Source: Micromonospora sp. WMMD980 (lineage in GTDB: Bacteria > Actinomycetota > Actinomycetes > Mycobacteriales > Micromonosporaceae). Taken from it: a DNA stretch of 64,000 bases. The notes below the pieces were generated by a model that saw only the letters and a list, made by a program, of their open reading frames with translations, searched no databases and was not told the origin of the DNA. The translations under genes and the position numbers were made by a program. Position 1 is the first letter of the stretch, and each line of letters begins with the position of its first letter. The stretch lies in contig NZ_JARUBE010000003.1 of assembly GCF_029626035.1 (NCBI RefSeq), positions 310,001 to 374,000 of the forward strand, in the 5' to 3' direction. Shown one piece after another: positions 9,801-17,150 of this stretch.

Positions 9801-10385
9801 AACTACGACCTCGCTCGGACGCTCGGCGGGCTGGTCGCCGACGAGTACGTGCCGTACCTGCCGGCGCAGCGCTACAAGCCGGCGGGGCTGCGCAAGCGGG
9901 CGCAGTGGGAGCGGACCTGGGCTTTGCAACGCCGGGAGGACGCGGGCGAGAAGGTGGAGATCCCGGTGCCGCCGAAGTACACGTCGGCGGACTTCGTGCG
10001 GTCGTCGTACTGGAGGGCGCGCGGCAAGCTCGACGTGCCGAAGGAACGGTTCATCTCGTATCCGCAGGCGGGCCGGGACAGCGACGGCAGCGAGCTGCTC
10101 GGCTGGGCCGGGTGGGACCACCTCGCGCAGGCGCAGGCGCTCGCCGCCGTCTATCTCGACCGCCGGACGCAGGAGCTGTGGCCGGCGCACCGGCTATTGC
10201 CGCTGCTCGCCGGGCTGGCCGAGATCGAGCCGTGGCTGCACCAGTGGCACGCCGAGAAGCAGCAGGCGTTCATGGGTGGGTCACCGGCCGACTTCTTCAC
10301 CACGTTCATCGACACCGAGTTGGCGCAGCTCAGCTCCGACCGGTCCGCGTTGGCTTTGCTGCGGGGCGTACCCGAGCTGCGGTAG
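6852..10385 (+). CDS. pglX: BREX type 2 adenine-specific DNA methyltransferase PglX
   Basis: 1,177 aa from a GTG start. Motif I is DPTCGSGHFLL (about residue 225) and the catalytic motif IV is NPPY (about 371), typical of N6-adenine gamma-type methyltransferases. The long C-terminal region (about 600-1,177), with several predicted helical blocks, is the target-recognition part of PglX. The length matches the family (about 1,200). In BREX it methylates a non-palindromic site to mark host DNA and is needed for phage restriction. In Streptomyces coelicolor pglX varies in phase through a G tract; here I see no G run longer than about five, so that mechanism is not evident. The gene ends 8 bases before a convergent gene. 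Confidence 0.93.
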   Translation: MIELKALQAQVKSLVDDLRGQLAEAPGLRAELRQEHARAEAAERVGASFETWLDDVLDQAAVAWVLGCVFVRFCEDNELITDQLWIGGDDPEAPADRAIQHRQAYLIANPRHNDRHWLREAFRYLAQLKATAKIFDRHNPVWRFDISGPAAEDLSDFFRRGAGRESLRRDDLGTRFLGDLYQDLSTHAKKTYALLQTPEFVEEFILDRTFEPAVKEFGLPATSVIDPTCGSGHFLLGAFHRLLRKWQDREPATDVRILAERALGQVTGVDINPFAVAIARFRLLIAAMTVCGLTKLERTPAFPVRVATGDSLLPWGPFDSRAQGDLMKELEIQTQAGSEAEKEKEIFAYDSEDADLLKDYLAENQYTVVVGNPPYITVADGKRSGLYRSIYPTVCHRQYALTVPFAKRFFDLAKWSDKHGDGAGHVGQITGNAFMKREFGKKLVERYFAHEVELTEVIDTSGAFIPGHGTPTVILVGRANKRRRASTLRTVLGVRGEPAAPEVPADGRVWGAIVRQIDSPGSESEWVTVSDLDRGQLSGHPWSLSGGGAVGLMQILTRATSRLSDLITEIGFGAVTREDSAYMVGAGALRRAGVPDAQQRPLVEGEFSRDWAITDPVISLWPYREETFDPVGPAPVRKLLWPMKTTLAERVAYGESQLERGLKWFEYSMFFAKRYRVPMSIAFAFVATHNRFVLDRGGKVFNRSAPVIKLPEGATEDDHLRLLGVLNSSTSCFWLKQVSHDKGIRGEGGGFTSDDWERFFEFTGTKLQEFPLPSAYPLERAREIDSLARRLSSVTPAAVAASGVPTRQRLAEAETEYHSTRARMIALQEELDWEVYRLYGLVDEDLTCADPPELAFGERAFEIVLHTSGAQTEWFKRHKSEPIDRPRSDWPAEYRSLVERRIATIASNRHIGLIERPECKRRWSADDWKDMQKAALREWLLDRLEAPELWGGTPTPLSVAQLAERVGSDQDFRAVLELWVGHDNYDLARTLGGLVADEYVPYLPAQRYKPAGLRKRAQWERTWALQRREDAGEKVEIPVPPKYTSADFVRSSYWRARGKLDVPKERFISYPQAGRDSDGSELLGWAGWDHLAQAQALAAVYLDRRTQELWPAHRLLPLLAGLAEIEPWLHQWHAEKQQAFMGGSPADFFTTFIDTELAQLSSDRSALALLRGVPELR

Positions 10386-10393
10386 CCCTTCGG

Positions 10394-11104
10394 TTACCCG
10401 ACGACGGTGGTGTAGTGGTAGTTGCCGGCGCCGACCGAGCGGTCCAGCACCCTCATGATCCGCTCGGCGTTGTCGTTCGGCCCCTGGAGGAAGAAGGGTG
10501 TGCCATCGCGGCCGAAGGTGATCCGGCTCGGCGGCTGCCACTCGCCCAGGTGACCGGCGGCCGAGTAGTAGTCCGGGTGCGGGTCGAAACCGATGCCACG
10601 GGCGAATTCGACGGCCCCGAAGACGAGATGCTGGGCCAGGTCGATCGGGGCCGGCAGCGGAAGCGCCTCATAGCTGCCGAAGAACTCGTCGGCAAAGGCT
10701 GACACGTCCCGCTCGTCGAAGGCGCTGGGCGCCAGGGCGTTCTTCGCCCCGAGACAGTAGGTGTCCACCAGGAAGCCGACCAGGCTCACCGCTGCGCCTT
10801 CCCGGCGGGCGACCAACACGCTGGCCAGACCGGCAGTATCGGTCATCGATCCGTCGTCGTCGACGTCCACCCAGTCGTCCGGCCGGTCCTCGATGAGCAG
10901 ACCCTCGCTCCACCCGGGGCTGATCCAGCATCCCAGCAGAGGCAGGTCACCTGGTCGGCTCCGGCCGGGCCGCTCCACTTCGACGCCGCGGACCAGAGGC
11001 CCGACCACGGCCCGTGTGAGGCCCAACTCCCGGGCGATCTGCTTCGGAGTGCGGCCTGCGGCGCGCAGCGCAACTGCCTCGGCCCTCAGCTCATCGGAAA
11101 CCAT
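10394..11104 (-). CDS. HTH-domain protein of unknown function
   Basis: 236 aa from the internal ATG (MVSDELRAEAV); an in-frame ATG at 11143 would add 13 unremarkable residues. Residues about 1-40 form a resolvase/IS-type helix-turn-helix (AVALRAAGRTPKQIARELGL). The rest, with VDTYCLGAKNA (about 125) and DPHPDYYSAAGHLG (about 190), looks like a conserved globular domain whose family I cannot name. It is convergent with pglX (8-base gap). It may be a regulator of the minus-strand arm of the insertion. No membrane segment or catalytic signature was seen. Confidence 0.6.
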   Translation of the reverse strand: MVSDELRAEAVALRAAGRTPKQIARELGLTRAVVGPLVRGVEVERPGRSRPGDLPLLGCWISPGWSEGLLIEDRPDDWVDVDDDGSMTDTAGLASVLVARREGAAVSLVGFLVDTYCLGAKNALAPSAFDERDVSAFADEFFGSYEALPLPAPIDLAQHLVFGAVEFARGIGFDPHPDYYSAAGHLGEWQPPSRITFGRDGTPFFLQGPNDNAERIMRVLDRSVGAGNYHYTTVVG

Positions 11105-11158
11105 CGGCACATCGTCGGACCGGGGGTAGCGGGTGTCAAACACCCGCGCCGGTCGGCG

Positions 11159-11803
11159 TCACAAACGCGAACGGTACGCCCGGAGTTCTTCTTTCGCGGC
11201 TGCCAGCGCGACGGTCGAGTCGTGGACCAGGCCGCGCGCGGTGGTGAGGCGGGCCTCGGTGGTGCGGACGATGTCGGGGCGGCCACCCGCGAGGACGGCG
11301 AGCAGGGCATTCTGGCTCGCCCACATCTTCTGGTGAATGTTCGCGACCCGTCCCGCCGTCCGTTCGAGCTGCTCGATGATCTGCTCGATGCCCCCGATCA
11401 CCTGGCCGGCGACACTCGCCGTGCCACCGCGCCGGCTCGACATGAATGCGCCTCCGCTGGAGCTTCCGGCGGCATGTGCGTGACGCCAACTGGGGCGGTT
11501 GGACGAGCGTCGGGACGTGCGCGCCTGCTGCTCTTCACGGCGCTCCCGCAACTGGTCGAGACTGGCAGCGACGAAGCCCTTGCCGACGCTGCCGAGGGTG
11601 CCGCCGACGATGGCACCCGTAATCACCGAGGCAGAGGGCGGCAGCCCCCACGTGCTACCCATCAACCCGGCCAGCGCGCCGAGCGCAGCGCCGGCCTGTT
11701 GCAGCAGCGTGCCCCCGCCCTCCTTCGCCGTTTCGTAGCCGATCCGTCGTGTGAATGATCGGTCTGGCTGCGAGTGGCGTTGCCCGACCCTGCGGTATCT
11801 CAT
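11159..11803 (-). CDS. glycine-rich, helical hypothetical protein
   Basis: 214 aa. The ATG shares its A with the stop of the upstream gene (TGATG), so translation is coupled. Residues about 30-75 are a Gly/Ala-rich hydrophobic stretch (GAALGALAGLMG, TGAIVGGTLGSVGKG) like a glycine zipper or weak membrane hairpin. The C-terminal 90 residues (VIGGIEQIIEQLERTAGRV...) are helical and could form a coiled coil. Function unknown. Pairing with an 86-residue helical protein and an FtsK-type ATPase nearby suggests a secreted or membrane-contact role, which is speculative. Confidence 0.55.
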   Translation of the reverse strand: MRYRRVGQRHSQPDRSFTRRIGYETAKEGGGTLLQQAGAALGALAGLMGSTWGLPPSASVITGAIVGGTLGSVGKGFVAASLDQLRERREEQQARTSRRSSNRPSWRHAHAAGSSSGGAFMSSRRGGTASVAGQVIGGIEQIIEQLERTAGRVANIHQKMWASQNALLAVLAGGRPDIVRTTEARLTTARGLVHDSTVALAAAKEELRAYRSRL

Positions 11804-12438
11804 CAGATTGCAACTGGATCAAGGAAGCCGCAGCTCGTGGCCAGCAGTAGCGGTATGTTCTGGGCGATCTCGGTCGCGAGAGACGCGGGGGTCAGGTCAA
11901 GTGGCTCGCCACCGTCGGCAACATGCTCAGAGTCATCGGCGTAGTACACGCATGCTTCCCAGAGGCTGCTATGCAGTATCGAGAAACTCCACTGCATGTA
12001 GACATCGTTGGACATGGCCACGATGGGCTGGTTGGCGAGCCCGACTCGGTGTAGGTGAGGCTCGTCGGCGGTGGAGCCGAGCCCCTGCCCAAGCGGAAAG
12101 AGCTTGTGACGGCGGAAGACGGGTTCGAGATCGCCGTCGGTGTCGAACTCGACGAGCAGGCCGCGTTGGATCAGGTGGTCGACGATCTCGGCAGCCTGCG
12201 GCTCCGGCTGGGGTGCGGTCTCCAATAGCCGGATCAGAGATTCGCGGTTGACCTCAAGCTTGGCGTGCCGTTCGGCGTCAATGAAGGACGCCGCCCACAC
12301 CGCCGCCTCCGTCTCGGTCAGCTCCACCAGGTCGTCTCCGAGGTGGAGTTCGTAGCACTCGGGGGTCGGGTCCGGTGGATGGACATAGCGGTAGCGGGGG
12401 CCCATGGACAGGCCGACGGGCACGATGACACGGGGCAT
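11803..12438 (-). CDS. hypothetical protein, 211 aa
   Basis: The start chosen is the ATG at 12438 (MPRVIVPVGL), preceded by GAGGAG. A longer frame to 12774 would run through the next gene and has low-complexity composition. Residues about 30-60 (CYELHLGDDLVELTETEAAVWAAS) and 85-105 look like a winged-helix-type arrangement (VDHLIQRGLLVEFDTDGD); the C-terminus is mixed hydrophobic (YMQWSFSILHSSLWEACVYYADD). I do not recognise the family. It sits between the 86-aa helical protein (16-base gap) and the coupled glycine-rich protein, so the three form one operon. Confidence 0.6.
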   Translation of the reverse strand: MPRVIVPVGLSMGPRYRYVHPPDPTPECYELHLGDDLVELTETEAAVWAASFIDAERHAKLEVNRESLIRLLETAPQPEPQAAEIVDHLIQRGLLVEFDTDGDLEPVFRRHKLFPLGQGLGSTADEPHLHRVGLANQPIVAMSNDVYMQWSFSILHSSLWEACVYYADDSEHVADGGEPLDLTPASLATEIAQNIPLLLATSCGFLDPVAI

Positions 12439-12454
12439 CGGGTGTCTCCTCGGG

Positions 12455-12715
12455 TCAGAAGCTGGCGGCGTACCGCTTGGTCGCCTCGATGGAGGCGCCG
12501 GCGAGTTGCGATGCGTCGTTGAGGTTCTTCTTGACCTGTTCCATCCGGGCGATGGCCTCGGCGACACTCGGGTGGGCGGTGCCGGCGGTGACGGCTCGTA
12601 GTTGGGCGAGGCTCTGGTTGATCGAGTCGTGCACCGCCCGCATCTGGGCGATCTGTTCCTGACTCGCCTTGCCGAACTGGTTGATGCCGGCCTTGATCTC
12701 CTGGATCGATGCCAC
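12455..12715 (-). CDS. small helical protein, WXG100/ESX-like
   Basis: 86 aa, almost wholly helical, with two amphipathic helices separated near residues 44-49 (AGTAHPS). It has the size and hairpin form of type VII secretion substrates, but the central W-x-G is absent, so this is resemblance only. It is first in a three-gene minus-strand operon. An FtsK/SpoIIIE-type ATPase, the energy-coupling partner class of WXG100 proteins, lies 4.4 kb away across the divergent regulator. Some actinobacterial FtsK loci carry similar small helical proteins (from memory). Confidence 0.6.
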   Translation of the reverse strand: MASIQEIKAGINQFGKASQEQIAQMRAVHDSINQSLAQLRAVTAGTAHPSVAEAIARMEQVKKNLNDASQLAGASIEATKRYAASF

Positions 12716-12780
12716 CGTGCGCCCCTTCGATCGGCAACCGTCGCTCCCGGGTACGACCGTACCGGATCATGCACGCTCCG

Positions 12781-13335
12781 TCACCCCTCGGATGCGAGGT
12801 TGCCAGTCTGTCGGGATTCGAGCCGTTTCCTTTGATGGGGTGGCTTTCCTCGTCCAGTTGTCCTCAGCTCGCCCCGGAGATCGTCCAGCTCAGCCAGATT
12901 GTTCTTGTACTCACCGGCGATCTGCCTTCCCTGATGGTCGACGTAGTTCCACTTGTTGCGGTCGAGCGCTTCGCAGCACCAGATGGCCTTTTGGGCGAGG
13001 TCGGCGAACTGCTCGCTGGTCACAAGTTGCGCGGCAGCATTGGCGGTCAATAGATCAAGCCAGGCGGCCCGGTACCGCTCACGAAGATCGGCGGTTGCAG
13101 AGTCGATGTCGCCATCCAGGCGCTGCGCCTCCTTCTTCGCCCAGACGAGTTCATCAACGACTACGCGATAGATGTCCAGCCGGGCAAGGAACAACGAACA
13201 CGCCTCCCGTTCGGTCGAGATGCGCGTGTTGGCTCGCTGCCGTCGTCCGTCCATCGATGCACCGAGCAGGGCGCCGCCAGCGCCGATTCCTGCCCCGAGC
13301 ACGCCTGCGGCCGCCGTGATGACCTGCTCAATCAT
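12781..13335 (-). CDS. hypothetical protein with N-terminal glycine-rich membrane segment
   Basis: 184 aa from the ATG at 13335; the frame extends to 13527, but the upstream part overlaps DUF397 and has poor composition. Residues 1-25 (MIEQVITAAAGVLGAGIGAGGALLGASM) form one glycine-rich hydrophobic helix. About 130 mostly helical, charged residues follow (REACSLFLARLDIYRVVVDELVWAKKEAQ...). This is the form of a single-pass membrane-anchored helical protein. Function unknown; same strand as DUF397 and the XRE regulator. Confidence 0.55.
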   Translation of the reverse strand: MIEQVITAAAGVLGAGIGAGGALLGASMDGRRQRANTRISTEREACSLFLARLDIYRVVVDELVWAKKEAQRLDGDIDSATADLRERYRAAWLDLLTANAAAQLVTSEQFADLAQKAIWCCEALDRNKWNYVDHQGRQIAGEYKNNLAELDDLRGELRTTGRGKPPHQRKRLESRQTGNLASEG

Positions 13336-13387
13336 CGATGCATCTAAACAGGTGCGAGGTGCCGATGGTGTCCCTGATTGCTTCTCG

Positions 13388-13594
13388 TCAGGAGCGAAAA
13401 GACCCTTGGGCGATACCTGCGACGAAGCGCACCCACGCCTCCGGCTCGAAGGCGAGAACTGGGCCGCTCGGGTCCTTGCTGTCTCGTAGTCCAACCCGTC
13501 CACGCGGGTCGCCTGCGACCTCGACACAGTTCCCGGAGCCGTTGCTGCGTGTGCTCTTTCGCCAGGTCACGCGGGCCGTGCTGACCTCGTCCAC
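13388..13594 (-). CDS. DUF397 protein
   Basis: 68 aa from a GTG start. It has the standard DUF397 pattern: W-R-K-S-T-R-S-N-G-S-G-N-C-V-E-V-A near the N-terminus, VGLRDSKDP in the middle and F..EAW..FV near the end. DUF397 genes almost always follow an XRE/DUF5753 regulator, as here (13-base gap). They are thought to act with it as a small regulatory or antitoxin-like partner. Confidence 0.9.
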   Translation of the reverse strand: MDEVSTARVTWRKSTRSNGSGNCVEVAGDPRGRVGLRDSKDPSGPVLAFEPEAWVRFVAGIAQGSFRS

Positions 13595-13607
13595 CCGCGC
13601 CGTCCTC

Positions 13608-14444
13608 TCATAGCTCGTCGATCGCCCCCTGGATCAGGTCGCGCGACTCGCGGGCGCTGGCGGCTGTGGCGACCAGATGCTCGAAGACTCGGCTGTACTC
13701 CCTGACCTGATGGCCCTCAAGGTAGAGGCTACCTGCGCGGGTTTCCATGTACACAACGCCTGGATCTGCGGGCTCCGGGAAGGTGAGAACGCTGAAGGCG
13801 CTGCCCATCGAGCCGTACTCGCCGGCGGCGAAAGTCAGAATCTGGATGGTGCACCCGGGGCGCGCTGCCTCCTCGGCCAGCCGCTCCAGTTGACTCTTGA
13901 ATGCCGCGCGCCCGCCGACCGGTCGGCGCAGCGCCGACTCGTCGAGCACCATCCACAGCTTGGGTGGGCTGTCCGACTTCTGCCGACGCATCCGCAGCTC
14001 AACGCGCCGGTCGACTTCGTCGACACCCGCATCCGGATGCTCGGCACGGATGACCGCGCCGGCGTAGTTGGCTGTCTGGATCAGCCCCGGGATGAGTTGC
14101 GGCTCGAAGGCGCGGATCTCTGACGCCTCCGCTTCCAGGCCGACGTACACCTCGAACCAGTCCGGGAGCACATCGTCGTACGCCTGCCACCAGCCTCGTT
14201 TGCGGGCATCCCGCGCGACCTGGACCAGGGCGTCCACCTCGTCGCCCTCGACGCCGTAGAGCTCAAGCAATCCGCGCGCCACCGGCGGCATGACGGATAC
14301 CTGGGCGTTCTCGATCCGACTCAGGGCCGACTTGGAGATGCCGATCTCCTTTGCGGCCTGGTCGGCGGTCATGCCCGTCTGCTCTCGCAAGCGTCGGAGG
14401 GCGGCGGCCAGGCGACGACGGCGGACCGTCGGACTTCCAGTCAT
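13608..14444 (-). CDS. XRE-family regulator with DUF5753-type C-terminal domain
   Basis: 278 aa. The N-terminal helix-turn-helix (RRLREQTGMTADQAAKEIGISKSALSRIENAQ, about residues 17-48) is classical XRE. The remainder (FEPQLIPGLIQTANYA, LRRPVGG, GCTIQILTFAAGEYGSMGSAFSVLTFPEP) matches the DUF5753 ligand-binding-like domain that accompanies DUF397. It is divergent from the plus-strand Zn-protein/FtsK arm across 263 bases, so it is well placed to control both arms. No operator could be defined. Confidence 0.9.
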   Translation of the reverse strand: MTGSPTVRRRRLAAALRRLREQTGMTADQAAKEIGISKSALSRIENAQVSVMPPVARGLLELYGVEGDEVDALVQVARDARKRGWWQAYDDVLPDWFEVYVGLEAEASEIRAFEPQLIPGLIQTANYAGAVIRAEHPDAGVDEVDRRVELRMRRQKSDSPPKLWMVLDESALRRPVGGRAAFKSQLERLAEEAARPGCTIQILTFAAGEYGSMGSAFSVLTFPEPADPGVVYMETRAGSLYLEGHQVREYSRVFEHLVATAASARESRDLIQGAIDEL

Positions 14445-14707
14445 GGCGATCAGTCTGGCGGAAAAGGGGCCGGGTACGCAACGATGCTGATCCTAATCGG
14501 GAGTTGCGTAAAGGGCGCGTTGCCCGGCACGATGGGTGAGGTCTCGGCGAGCAGACAGTGATCATATGCCCGAGGCCGGTGAGCTGCCCTGCTGTCGTAC
14601 TGCTGGTCGAAGGCTGCGGTGGCAGGTGCGGGTGGGGTCCGTCGGCGCGCGGCGGGCCGACGGACCCACCCATTCAGATGGCGTCCAGGTGCGAGAGGCG
14701 GTCTCCC

Positions 14708-14827
14708 ATGCGGGTGTTCTTCCGGCGGCGCGAGCACGCGGAACGGCTGCGGCCGGTCGGCGGCTCCACCTCCTACCGGTCGGCGTCCTGCCGGCCGCTG
14801 TGCCCGGTGCGACGGAGTGTGCGGTGA
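14708..14827 (+). CDS. 39-aa mini-protein, first of a coupled chain
   Basis: MRVFFRRREHAERLRPVGG is followed by a Ser/Cys/Arg-rich tail. A purine-rich GAGAGGCGG lies about 9 bases before the ATG. Its TGA overlaps the next GTG (GTGA), and that gene in turn overlaps the Cys-rich protein, so ribosomes would pass along all three. The reality of the gene rests on this coupling, not on recognised homology. Confidence 0.45.
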   Translation: MRVFFRRREHAERLRPVGGSTSYRSASCRPLCPVRRSVR

Positions 14828-15078
14828 GCCGGCGGTGGGTGATCCACCTGCCGGTGGTCGCGCCGGACCTGCCCGCCGCGCAGCGGCTCGCCCGGCTGGT
14901 GGCCCGTTGGACCCTCGTCCTGCCGCAGAGCGACACCGGCGAGACCACCGTGTCCGCCGAGGACGAGCAGGGCGTACACCATCGGGTTTTCTGTGACCTG
15001 CGGATGCCGGGTGGCCGGCGCTGCCTGCTCCGGGCCGACCACGACGGAGCATGCGCCCGCCGGTTGGGGCGCCGGTGA
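14824..15078 (+). CDS. 84-aa small hypothetical protein
   Basis: GTG start overlapping the previous stop by 4 bases. Residues include WVIHLPVVAPDLPAAQRLARL and CLLRADHDGACARRLG. Two or three Cys/His near the C-terminus (CDL, CLLRADHDGAC) might bind metal with the following zinc-type protein. It ends in GTGA with the next gene. Family not recognised. Confidence 0.5.
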   Translation: MSRRWVIHLPVVAPDLPAAQRLARLVARWTLVLPQSDTGETTVSAEDEQGVHHRVFCDLRMPGGRRCLLRADHDGACARRLGRR

Positions 15079-17048
15079 GCGGGCCTGCGCCGACCGGCGC
15101 CTGCCCCGACTGCACCGGGTTGGCCTTCCAGGTGCGGCAGTGCGCCTGCACCGACGGCGGTGACCGGCTGTTGGTCGACAGCGACAGCTTTGCCGACGAG
15201 CCCTACCGAGACTGCCGGCTGTGCCGGGGCGACGGCGGGGTGGCCGAGCCGTGCGCGGCCTGTGCGCGCACCGGCCTGCGGCGGGCGGAGTTGGTGGTGT
15301 CGGTGGTCAACCTGGACACCGGCGCGGTGGCCTCCGAGCGGCTGCGGCCCGACCGGGTCGTGCCGGAGCGCGACACCGACGGGACCTGGGTGGTGCCGCT
15401 GGGCACGGTCGCGGACCGGCTGGTCGCGCGAGCAGGTGTCGGGAGCGTCCACGCCATCCTGCCCGCCGGTCAGGCCCTCGACACCCCGCTGCTCTGGCTG
15501 CCTCGCACGTGGCGGCCGGACCTGCCGGTCGACAGACGGTGGGCGATGGCGGCCGACGCCCTGATCCGGGCCGACCACTCGCCCTGGCGGGTGCTTGTCG
15601 GTCGGGTCGCCACCCCGCCACCGGAACCGTCGCCCGGTCGACGGTTGGGTGAACTCTGCCGGCTCGCCGGCCTGCTGCACCTGGACCTGGTGGTGGAGGC
15701 GCGGTGGTGGCACGACCGGGCGTGGTGGGACCTCCGGTTCGAGCTGCCCGGCGGCGACGTGCCCGAGGTGCCCCGCCGGTCCGCGCCCGAACTGGCCGAC
15801 GCCGTCACGGCCACCACGGCTGTCGCCGCGCTGGCCGGGCTCGCGGAGCACGGGCGGGCCGCGCCCGCGTACACGATCCGGTCGTCCGCCGGCCCGGCCC
15901 CCGCGCCGGCCCACGCGGACCTCGCTGCGCTCGAGCGGCGGATCCACACCGACCTGGCCGGTGGGTCCGGCGCCCAGGCGATCTGGCGGGACGGCCGCTG
16001 GTGGCACACCCCGCTGCGACCCGGCGGCATCGCCGAGGTGCTGCACGAGCAGGACACCGGGCAGGTCGTACGCCATGCCACGACCATCCTGCTGCGGGTC
16101 ACCGAGCCGCCCGAGCCAGCCTGGTGGGGTGCGTCGATCCGACACCGGGAGTGCCCGCGCTGCTCCGGTGCCGGCGCGGCACCCACCTGGGGTTCCTGCG
16201 CCACCTGCGGGGACAGCCGTCGCCTGCACTCGGCGTTGACGGTGACGGTCACCGACCTGACCCGGGTCGCCCACCGGCTGTGGCAGCCGGTCGCGGGCGA
16301 GCCGGTGACCCCGGTCGGCACCCAACCCGACGGCACGCCTGTCGTCCAGCTCCGCGGGCACTACCGGGCCGCGGAGCTAGCGACGCCGTTCGGGGTACGT
16401 CCGGAGGATCTCACCCGGCTCGACCGGCCCGGCCGCCAGTGCGTCGGCCAGGATCTGCTGGACGGCACGGTCACCTGCGACGAGCCCGGCGTGGATCCGG
16501 CGACCCGCTACGTCGAGGTGGCCGCCCGCGGCCTGCCCGGCGCACGGCTGCTGGTGCTGGCGCGGCCACCGGACGTGCCGCCGGTGGCCGACCTGCTCCG
16601 GCTCGGGACCGGCCTCGACCTGGCCGTCGTGGTCACCGCGCAGGACCACCGGCGGGACGCCGGTGACCCTACCCGGGTGCAGGGCGTGCGGTGGCGTGTC
16701 GAGATCGTGTCCCGGGAGGCGGCGGTCGTGCTCACCCCGCCCTGGTGGCCGAGCCTGGAGGCGGCCGTCGCGGACGGGCTCGACGGGTTGGGCGCTGCGC
16801 TCTCGGCGGCCGTGCCGATTGACCCGCGCCGTCCGGTGCCGGCCCCCGAGCATCCGCCGTCGCCGGTGGCGGCCGGCGATCCCACCCTGGTGTTGCGGCG
16901 GCTGGCCCGCCGGTACGCGGGGGAGGTCGTTGCCGTCCGCGTGGACCGGGGTACGTGCCAGTTCTGGTTGGCCGGCGAGACGGGTCAGCATGCGCTCACC
17001 GCTGCGGTGGCCCTGCCGGACGCCGCCACCGCCCTGCGGTTCGGCTGA
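15075..17048 (+). CDS. Cys-rich DnaJ-zinc-finger-like protein
   Basis: 657 aa from the GTG overlapping the upstream stop. The first cluster has CPDC (10-13), CAC (23-25), CRLCRGDGG (47-55) and CAAC (60-63), which resembles the CxxCxGxG zinc repeats of DnaJ. A second cluster, CPRCSGAG...CATCG, lies near residues 360-380. The parts between are Pro/Arg-rich with repeating VVPLGTVADRL- and TPVVQLRGHYRAAEL-type strands. No J-domain is present. It stands 102 bases before the FtsK-type ATPase, on the same strand, and may be its adaptor or a nucleic-acid/protein-binding scaffold. Function unknown. Confidence 0.65.
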   Translation: MSGPAPTGACPDCTGLAFQVRQCACTDGGDRLLVDSDSFADEPYRDCRLCRGDGGVAEPCAACARTGLRRAELVVSVVNLDTGAVASERLRPDRVVPERDTDGTWVVPLGTVADRLVARAGVGSVHAILPAGQALDTPLLWLPRTWRPDLPVDRRWAMAADALIRADHSPWRVLVGRVATPPPEPSPGRRLGELCRLAGLLHLDLVVEARWWHDRAWWDLRFELPGGDVPEVPRRSAPELADAVTATTAVAALAGLAEHGRAAPAYTIRSSAGPAPAPAHADLAALERRIHTDLAGGSGAQAIWRDGRWWHTPLRPGGIAEVLHEQDTGQVVRHATTILLRVTEPPEPAWWGASIRHRECPRCSGAGAAPTWGSCATCGDSRRLHSALTVTVTDLTRVAHRLWQPVAGEPVTPVGTQPDGTPVVQLRGHYRAAELATPFGVRPEDLTRLDRPGRQCVGQDLLDGTVTCDEPGVDPATRYVEVAARGLPGARLLVLARPPDVPPVADLLRLGTGLDLAVVVTAQDHRRDAGDPTRVQGVRWRVEIVSREAAVVLTPPWWPSLEAAVADGLDGLGAALSAAVPIDPRRPVPAPEHPPSPVAAGDPTLVLRRLARRYAGEVVAVRVDRGTCQFWLAGETGQHALTAAVALPDAATALRFG

Positions 17049-17079
17049 GCGGACGAGGAAGCGGAGCGCGACGCGGGGC

Positions 17080-17108
17080 TGACGCAGGGTGTCCATTGTG
17101 GGTAGGGT
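17080..17108 (+). promoter_or_regulatory. candidate promoter for the FtsK-like gene
   Basis: CTGACG (17080-17085) and TAGGGT (17103-17108) are separated by 17 bases, in the short gap after the Cys-rich gene. A start near 17115 would leave a 35-base leader containing GGGGAG, 8 bases before the GTG at 17151. Confidence 0.3.
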
Positions 17109-17150
17109 CTCCGCGAGTGGCCATGCTCGATGGGCTTGGGGAGACGTGGC

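Noticed and set aside
6852..10385. Phase-variable G tract in pglX as in S. coelicolor
   Set aside because: No G run longer than about five bases was seen in the gene.
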